The notes under the pieces are model-generated. The model had not been told where the DNA came from. It ran no database searches and was given only the letters and a program-made list of their open reading frames with translations. From Sphingomonas sp. Leaf10 (GTDB taxonomy: Bacteria; Pseudomonadota; Alphaproteobacteria; Sphingomonadales; Sphingomonadaceae), in the NCBI RefSeq assembly GCF_001421245.1, contig NZ_LMKE01000006.1, positions 87,748 to 150,860 of the forward strand: a stretch of DNA of 63,113 bases, written 5' to 3'. The translations under genes and the position numbers were made by a program. This document shows positions 58,470 through 63,113 of the stretch, one piece after another. Numbering within the stretch: position 1 is the stretch's first letter; every line of letters starts with the position of its first letter.

Positions 58470-59146
58470 TCCGGCTGTTCCGTCCGCTGCTCGCCAATGC
58501 CGGGTTCGGCCGGCGCGTCGTCGCCTGTATCGGTGCCGCGATCGGCATCGCACTGACCATGGTCGTCTGTTCGCAGGTACCGTGGATCGAGGGCGATCTA
58601 CCGATCATCGTCGCACCGTTGGGGGCGTCGGCGGTGCTGGTGTTCGCGGTGCCGGCCAGTCCGCTGGCGCAGCCATGGCCGGTGGTCGGCGGCAATATCC
58701 TGTCGACGCTGATCGGCGTGGCGGCGTTTCAGGCGATCCCGAACGTGACGATCGCCGCCGGGGTCGCGGTCGGCTGCGCGATCCTCGTGATGTCGCTGTG
58801 CCGCTGCCTGCATCCACCGGGCGGGGCGGCGGCGCTGACCGCCGTCATCGGCAGCGCCGGCATCCATGATGCCGGCTATGCCTTCGCCTTTGCGCCGGTC
58901 GGGATCAATTCGATCGCGCTGGTCTCGATCGGCATCTTCTATCACCGGATGACCGCGCTCAGCTATCCGCACGAACCGGCGTCGCCGACCGCAATTGCTG
59001 CAGCAGTCGAGCCGGGCGGTGTCCGGCTGGAGGACATCGACGCGGCGCTGGCGGAGACGCCGGATGCGTTCGACATTGCGCGCGAGGATCTGACGCTGTT
59101 GCTCGAACGGGCGGAGCATTTCGCGCAGGTGCGGCGGAAGAAATAG
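58466..59146 (+). CDS. HPP family membrane protein
   Basis: A 226-residue protein with four or five membrane helices and the family signature LHPPGGAAALTAVIGS. HPP proteins have been linked to nitrite transport in plastids; in bacteria the role is unclear. A soluble C-terminal tail of about 70 residues (EDIDAALAETPDAFDIARED) follows. The GTG start overlaps the pyrD stop, so the two are coupled. Confidence 0.88.
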   Translation: MIRLFRPLLANAGFGRRVVACIGAAIGIALTMVVCSQVPWIEGDLPIIVAPLGASAVLVFAVPASPLAQPWPVVGGNILSTLIGVAAFQAIPNVTIAAGVAVGCAILVMSLCRCLHPPGGAAALTAVIGSAGIHDAGYAFAFAPVGINSIALVSIGIFYHRMTALSYPHEPASPTAIAAAVEPGGVRLEDIDAALAETPDAFDIAREDLTLLLERAEHFAQVRRKK

Positions 59147-59310
59147 GGTTCGCGCGGAGGCGCGGAGACGCGGAGGAGGTTGCGCGACAGGCGACCCGGT
59201 CGCGATCGGCAGACCTTATCTCTCGTTGCTACGACGCAGAAGGCCGCTGACGCGGATGAGGGCGGCCTGGGACGCGCCCACCTCCGCGTCTCCGCGCCTC
59301 CGCGCGAACC
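59147..59310. repeat. Long inverted repeat, family C, copy 3
   Basis: Arms at 59147-59176 and 59281-59310 are perfectly inverted over 30 bp (GGTTCGCGCGGAGGCGCGGA then GACGCGGAGG). Just right of it, GCGCCTTC is repeated in tandem near 59328-59350. The element fills the gap between the convergent HPP and ggt genes and begins at the HPP stop codon. Confidence 0.9.
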
Positions 59311-59365
59311 CCTCTTATTCTTCTTTGCGCCTTCGCGCCTTCGCGCCTTCGCGTGAACCAACTTT

Positions 59366-61099
59366 CTACTCGACGATCACCTTCCCCTCGCGCCGGGGAT
59401 CGAAGCCGCCATCGATCTTCCCATCGCGCACGATCACGCCGTGAAGTCCTGAATCCTCGCCCTGCCCCGGCTGCAACCGGATGCCCTGCGCGGCCAGCGC
59501 GCTCAGGATTCCCGGCGAGAACTTCGTCACCTCCCCCTGAAAACTGTCGCCGCGCGCGACGAGGTTGGGGAGCGCAAGTGCCTGTTGCATCGGCAGCTTC
59601 CATTCGACCGCCCCGATCAGCGACTTGCCGACATAGGCGAGGATCGCATTGCCGCCCGCCGATCCCAGCGCGCCCGCGAACTTGCCCTGCCGGTCGATCA
59701 TCACCAGCGGTGTCATCGACGATCGCGGCCGCTTGCCCGGCGCGACCGCGTTCGCAGCGGCGCGGCCCTGCGCATCGACCGGTGAGAAGGCGAAGTCGGT
59801 CATCTGGTTGTTCAGGAAGAAGCCGTCGACCATCCGCCCGCTGCCGAAGATGCTCTCGACCGTAGTCGTCATCGACACGACATTGCCCGCCGCATCGCCG
59901 ACGATGAAGTGCGACGTCCCTGCCGGTTCGCGCGTGGTGTCGGAAGCCGCCGTCACCACCCCCGCCGGCACGCCGGCCTTGGGCGCAGGACCGGCGGTCG
60001 CGCCGATCAGCTTCGCCCGCTCCGACAGATAGGCGGGGGCCAGCAGCCGGGCGACCGGCACGTTCACGAACTTTGGATCGCCGACATACAGGTCGCGATC
60101 GGCGTACATCAGCCGGCTGGCCTCCGCGAAGAGATACCAGCTTTGCGGATCGTTCGGCCCGCGCCGGTCGATATCGGTGCGGCCGAGGATGCCGAGCAGT
60201 TCGATCAACCCCACTCCGCTCGACGGTGGCGGCGGGGTGCAGACGATATAGACGCGCCAGTTCGCGCACAGCGGATCGCGCTTGATCGCCCGGTAGCCGG
60301 CAAGGTCGGCCAGCGTCATCGTGCCGGGCAGCGTACCCGTCGTCGTGCGCGCGACGATCCGTTTCGCAGTCTCGCCCGTGTAAAGCGCGTCCGGCCCCTG
60401 CTTCGCCAGCCGCTTCAGGAAATCGGCATAAGCGCCGTTCCTGATCCGGTCGCCGGTGGTAGCGAGCGCCCCGCCCTTGCCCTTGAAATAGCGACGGACA
60501 TCCTCCGCCTGCAATTGTGGAAAACGCCCGGTCAGAAACCGGCCGAGGCGCGGCGAAATGACGAAGCCCTCGCGCGCGGTCCGCTCGGCATCGTCGAACA
60601 GGTCCGCCCAGGCAAGCGCGCCATGATCGGCATGCGCCTGTCCCAGCATCCGCACCGCACCCGGCACCCCGGTCGCGCGCCCGCCCAGCACAGCCTCGCC
60701 GAACGGCAGCGGCTTGCCGTCCTGCCCCAGCAGCATCGTCGGCGTCGCGCCCGCCGGAGCGACCTCGCGCCCGTCATAGATTTCGACCTTGCCGGTCTTC
60801 GCATTGAAATAGGTCATGAACGCGCCCCCGCCCATGCCGGAGCTTTGCGGTTCGACCAGCGACAGCATCGCCTGCACCGCGATCGCCGCGTCGACGGCGC
60901 TGCCCCCGCGCCGCAGCACCGCCATGCCGGCCTCGCTGGCCAGCGGATTGGCCGACACCACGAACTTCTGCTGCTGTCCCGCGACCGGCGCGGCCGGGGC
61001 GACAGGCGCCACCACGTCGCGCTTGCCGAACGGCAGCAGGTTGCACCCCCCCAGCGACACGGTGGCAAGCAGGGCGGCGGCGATCGTCAGTTTCCTCAT
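59366..61099 (-). CDS. ggt: Gamma-glutamyltransferase
   Basis: A 577-residue periplasmic enzyme that hydrolyses or transfers the gamma-glutamyl group of glutathione. It is synthesised as a precursor that cleaves itself before the catalytic Thr in EPAGTSHFIVGD; the small subunit follows. Signal peptide with lipobox (SLGGC), so probably membrane-anchored. Conserved SGMGGGAFMTYF and SSMTPLVMIDRQGK present. Confidence 0.93.
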   Translation of the reverse strand: MRKLTIAAALLATVSLGGCNLLPFGKRDVVAPVAPAAPVAGQQQKFVVSANPLASEAGMAVLRRGGSAVDAAIAVQAMLSLVEPQSSGMGGGAFMTYFNAKTGKVEIYDGREVAPAGATPTMLLGQDGKPLPFGEAVLGGRATGVPGAVRMLGQAHADHGALAWADLFDDAERTAREGFVISPRLGRFLTGRFPQLQAEDVRRYFKGKGGALATTGDRIRNGAYADFLKRLAKQGPDALYTGETAKRIVARTTTGTLPGTMTLADLAGYRAIKRDPLCANWRVYIVCTPPPPSSGVGLIELLGILGRTDIDRRGPNDPQSWYLFAEASRLMYADRDLYVGDPKFVNVPVARLLAPAYLSERAKLIGATAGPAPKAGVPAGVVTAASDTTREPAGTSHFIVGDAAGNVVSMTTTVESIFGSGRMVDGFFLNNQMTDFAFSPVDAQGRAAANAVAPGKRPRSSMTPLVMIDRQGKFAGALGSAGGNAILAYVGKSLIGAVEWKLPMQQALALPNLVARGDSFQGEVTKFSPGILSALAAQGIRLQPGQGEDSGLHGVIVRDGKIDGGFDPRREGKVIVE

Positions 61100-61202
61100 G
61101 GTCGCCGTGTCTAACCAAGACGATCCGCCCCGTCACCCGCGTTCGGACATTGCCGAGGCCGTAGCGTCTGCCTACACCTTGGCCGCAGGAGAAGGATGAC
61201 GA

Positions 61203-62993
61203 ATGGCGCGGCAGCTCGAACGATTCCCCAATCTGGTCACCATGTTCTTCACCCGGGCGACCGAGCGCGGCGACGCACCGTTCCTGTGGAGCAAGACCGG
61301 TGGACAATGGGTCTCGATCAGCTGGGCCGACGCCGCGCGACAGGTCGCGTCGCTCGCGACCGCGTTGCAGGCGATCGGGCTGAAGCGCGGCGACCGGGTG
61401 ATGCTGGTCAGCGAGAACCGGCCCGAATGGTGTATCTCCGACCTCGCCATCATGGCGGCAGGGTGCGTGACGGTGCCGACCTATGTCACCAATACCGTGC
61501 GCGACCATGGTCATATCATCGAGAATTCGGGCGCCTGCGCGATCATCGTATCGACTGAAAAACTGGCGCGCACCGTCCTGCCCGCCGCGCTGCGCGCGAC
61601 CAACAGTTCCGAAAAGATCATCACGATCGAACCGATGAAGACCGCGCAGCAGGGCAGTCTGGAGTTCCATGACTGGCACGCACTGATCGCCCGCCACCCC
61701 GCCGATCCGGCGACGGTAGCCGCCCGGGCCGACATGACCCGCGACGATCTGGCCTGTATCATCTACACGTCCGGGACCGGCGGTTCCCCACGCGGCGTGA
61801 TGCAGCATCACGGCGCGATCCTCCACAACGTCCATGGCTGTTGCGTCGTCATCGCCGAGGATTTCGGCTGGCGCGACGAAGTGTTCCTGTCGTTCCTGCC
61901 GCTCAGCCACGCCTACGAACATACCGGCGGGCAATATTTCCCGATCGGGCTGGGCGGGCAGATCTATTACAGCGAAGGGCTCGACAAGCTGGCGAGCAAT
62001 ATCGAAGAGGTGCGCCCGACACTGATGGTCGTGGTCCCGCGCCTGTTCGAGGTGCTGCGCGCGCGGATTACGAAGGGCGTGCAGAAACAGGGACGGCTGT
62101 CGTCATGGCTGCTCGACAAGGCGATCGAGATCGGCAGCCGGCCGGATGGCCCGCGCATCACCGATTACCCGGCGAAACTGCTGGTCGACCGGCTGCTGAA
62201 ACCCAAGGTCGCCAAGCGCTTCGGCGGGCGGTTGAAAGCGATGGTCTCGGGCGGCGCGCCGCTCAATCCCGATATCGGCAATTTCTTCGATACGATGGGG
62301 CTGTGCCTGCTGCAAGGCTATGGCCAGACCGAGGCCGCACCGGTCATTTCGTGCAACCGCCCGGCGGCGGGGGTCAAGATGGACACGGTCGGCCCGCCGC
62401 TGGCCGAGACCGAGGTCCGCATCGCCGAGGACGGCGAAATCCTGGTGCGTGGCGAGCTGGTCATGCACGGCTATTGGCGCAACGAGGCCGAGACTGCGCG
62501 CGTGCTGAAGGACGGGTGGCTGCACACCGGCGACATTGGCGAGATCGACGACAAGGGCCGCATCCGCATCACCGATCGCAAGAAGGACATCATCGTCAAC
62601 GACAAGGGCGACAATGTCGCGCCGCAAAAGGTCGAGGGGATGCTGACCCTGCAGGACGAGATCGCGCAGGCGATGATCGCGGGCGACCGTCGGCCCTATA
62701 TGGTCGCGGTGATCGTGCCCGATGCCGAATGGACCCAGCAATTCTGCGCAAAGGGCGGCGCACGCTGCGACTTCGCCCGGCTGCGCGAAGACAGCGACTA
62801 TCGCGCGGCGCTGGGTGCGGCCGTTGAACGGGTCAACAAGGATCTGTCGGTCACCGAACGCATCCGCCGCTTCATCATCGCCGACGAACCGTTTGCGATC
62901 GAAAACCAGCAGCTTACGCCGAGCTTGAAGATCCGGCGGCATGTGCTGAAAGAGGTGTATGGCGAGCGGCTGGACGCGCTGTACCGGGGGTGA
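61203..62993 (+). CDS. Long-chain fatty acid-CoA ligase (AMP-dependent)
   Basis: A 596-residue acyl-activating enzyme. Adenylation motifs: IYTSGTGGSPRGVMQHHGAI (P-loop, with Arg in place of the usual Lys), LQGYGQTEAAPVIS, HTGDIGEIDDKGRIRITDRK and the C-terminal catalytic Lys region LTPSLKIRRHVL. It activates long-chain fatty acids for beta-oxidation or lipid synthesis. AGGAGAAGG precedes the ATG. Divergent from ggt, 103 bases between starts. Confidence 0.9.
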   Translation: MARQLERFPNLVTMFFTRATERGDAPFLWSKTGGQWVSISWADAARQVASLATALQAIGLKRGDRVMLVSENRPEWCISDLAIMAAGCVTVPTYVTNTVRDHGHIIENSGACAIIVSTEKLARTVLPAALRATNSSEKIITIEPMKTAQQGSLEFHDWHALIARHPADPATVAARADMTRDDLACIIYTSGTGGSPRGVMQHHGAILHNVHGCCVVIAEDFGWRDEVFLSFLPLSHAYEHTGGQYFPIGLGGQIYYSEGLDKLASNIEEVRPTLMVVVPRLFEVLRARITKGVQKQGRLSSWLLDKAIEIGSRPDGPRITDYPAKLLVDRLLKPKVAKRFGGRLKAMVSGGAPLNPDIGNFFDTMGLCLLQGYGQTEAAPVISCNRPAAGVKMDTVGPPLAETEVRIAEDGEILVRGELVMHGYWRNEAETARVLKDGWLHTGDIGEIDDKGRIRITDRKKDIIVNDKGDNVAPQKVEGMLTLQDEIAQAMIAGDRRPYMVAVIVPDAEWTQQFCAKGGARCDFARLREDSDYRAALGAAVERVNKDLSVTERIRRFIIADEPFAIENQQLTPSLKIRRHVLKEVYGERLDALYRG

Positions 62994-63048
62994 GGCGGCG
63001 CCGAAGTTTACGAAGTTCACACTTGCCATGTTCTGCGCGCACGCCTGT

Positions 63049-63113
63049 CTCCCCTCCCTGACAAGGGAGGGGTTGGGGGTGGGTAGGCCCGCGAGGGAAG
63101 GTAAGCCCGCCAC
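63049..63113. repeat. Palindromic intergenic repeat, family A, copy 4 (cut by window end)
   Basis: CTCCCCTCCCTGACAAGGGA, GGGGTTGGGGGTGGGTAGG, GCGAGGGAAGGTAAGC: the left arm and centre of a family A element. The right arm lies beyond the window. Confidence 0.75.

Noticed and set aside
59320..59356. Tandem GCGCCTTC units that could look like a CRISPR or minisatellite
   Set aside because: Only three or four 8-base units without spacers; part of the family C repeat environment.

Overview
The window is a GC-rich chromosomal segment of an alphaproteobacterium, most likely order Sphingomonadales (Sphingomonas or a close relative). The indicators are: a ChvG-HprK-RapZ-EIIA(Man)-HPr regulatory cluster with a short alphaproteobacterial HprK; an F0-only atp operon (I-B-E-b'-b) without F1 genes; a LuxR-type HTH/membrane/DUF4019 regulator; a seven-gene suf operon headed by an Rrf2 regulator; and many intergenic GC-rich palindromes of the kind common in sphingomonad genomes. 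No rRNA, tRNA, prophage, insertion sequence or CRISPR array was seen. The gene content is mostly core.

Layout: 1-3.6 kb, ChvG sensor kinase and regulatory phosphotransferase proteins. 3.6-9.4 kb, a small membrane protein with a possible frameshifted start, a LuxR-DUF4019 regulator, cyclopropane fatty acid synthase overlapped by a PD-(D/E)XK-like gene, and a convergent pair of a PMT-type glycosyltransferase and a GT2-GtrA protein. 9.5-17.7 kb, leuB, recO, a lipoprotein, a FemAB-like acetyltransferase with a polysaccharide deacetylase, a CcdA-like antitoxin overlapping uvrC, and a diguanylate cyclase. 17.7-22.6 kb, an oxidoreductase, a small exported protein and a secreted esterase with a possible LacI-type operator, a DUF4349 lipoprotein and an SMR exporter. 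22.7-25.4 kb, the F0 operon. 25.5-25.8 kb, a compact locus resembling a type I toxin-antitoxin system. 25.8-29.6 kb, the YdbH-YnbE-YdbL lipid-transport trio.

29.7-36.3 kb: a ParD-like antitoxin gene co-transcribed with map behind a promoter whose -10 lies in a perfect 24-bp palindrome, then radC, a sugar O-acetyltransferase, an EF-hand protein, purB, a soluble chemoreceptor and a GNAT. 36.4-43.6 kb: dnaK-dnaJ behind a heat-shock-type promoter, a PCu(A)C copper chaperone, an outer-membrane barrel, a HEMMH-containing protein, a TonB-domain protein and a DUF1206 membrane protein. 43.6-50.9 kb: uvrA overlapped by a nucleotidyltransferase-like gene, a small conserved ORF, a glycine-zipper lipoprotein, a cold-shock gene and a TonB-dependent receptor. 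50.9-57.1 kb: the suf operon. 57.1-63.1 kb: pyrD-HPP, gamma-glutamyltransferase and a long-chain acyl-CoA ligase.

Three points stand out. First, 25551-25832 combines a tiny one-helix peptide, an overlapping leader ORF, two stable hairpins and a convergent antisense promoter. Second, three housekeeping genes (map, uvrC, uvrA) are tightly coupled to toxin/antitoxin-like genes with no canonical partner. Third, at least five families of long palindromic repeats fill the intergenic spaces, and one family ends in a Shine-Dalgarno sequence placed directly before two unrelated genes.
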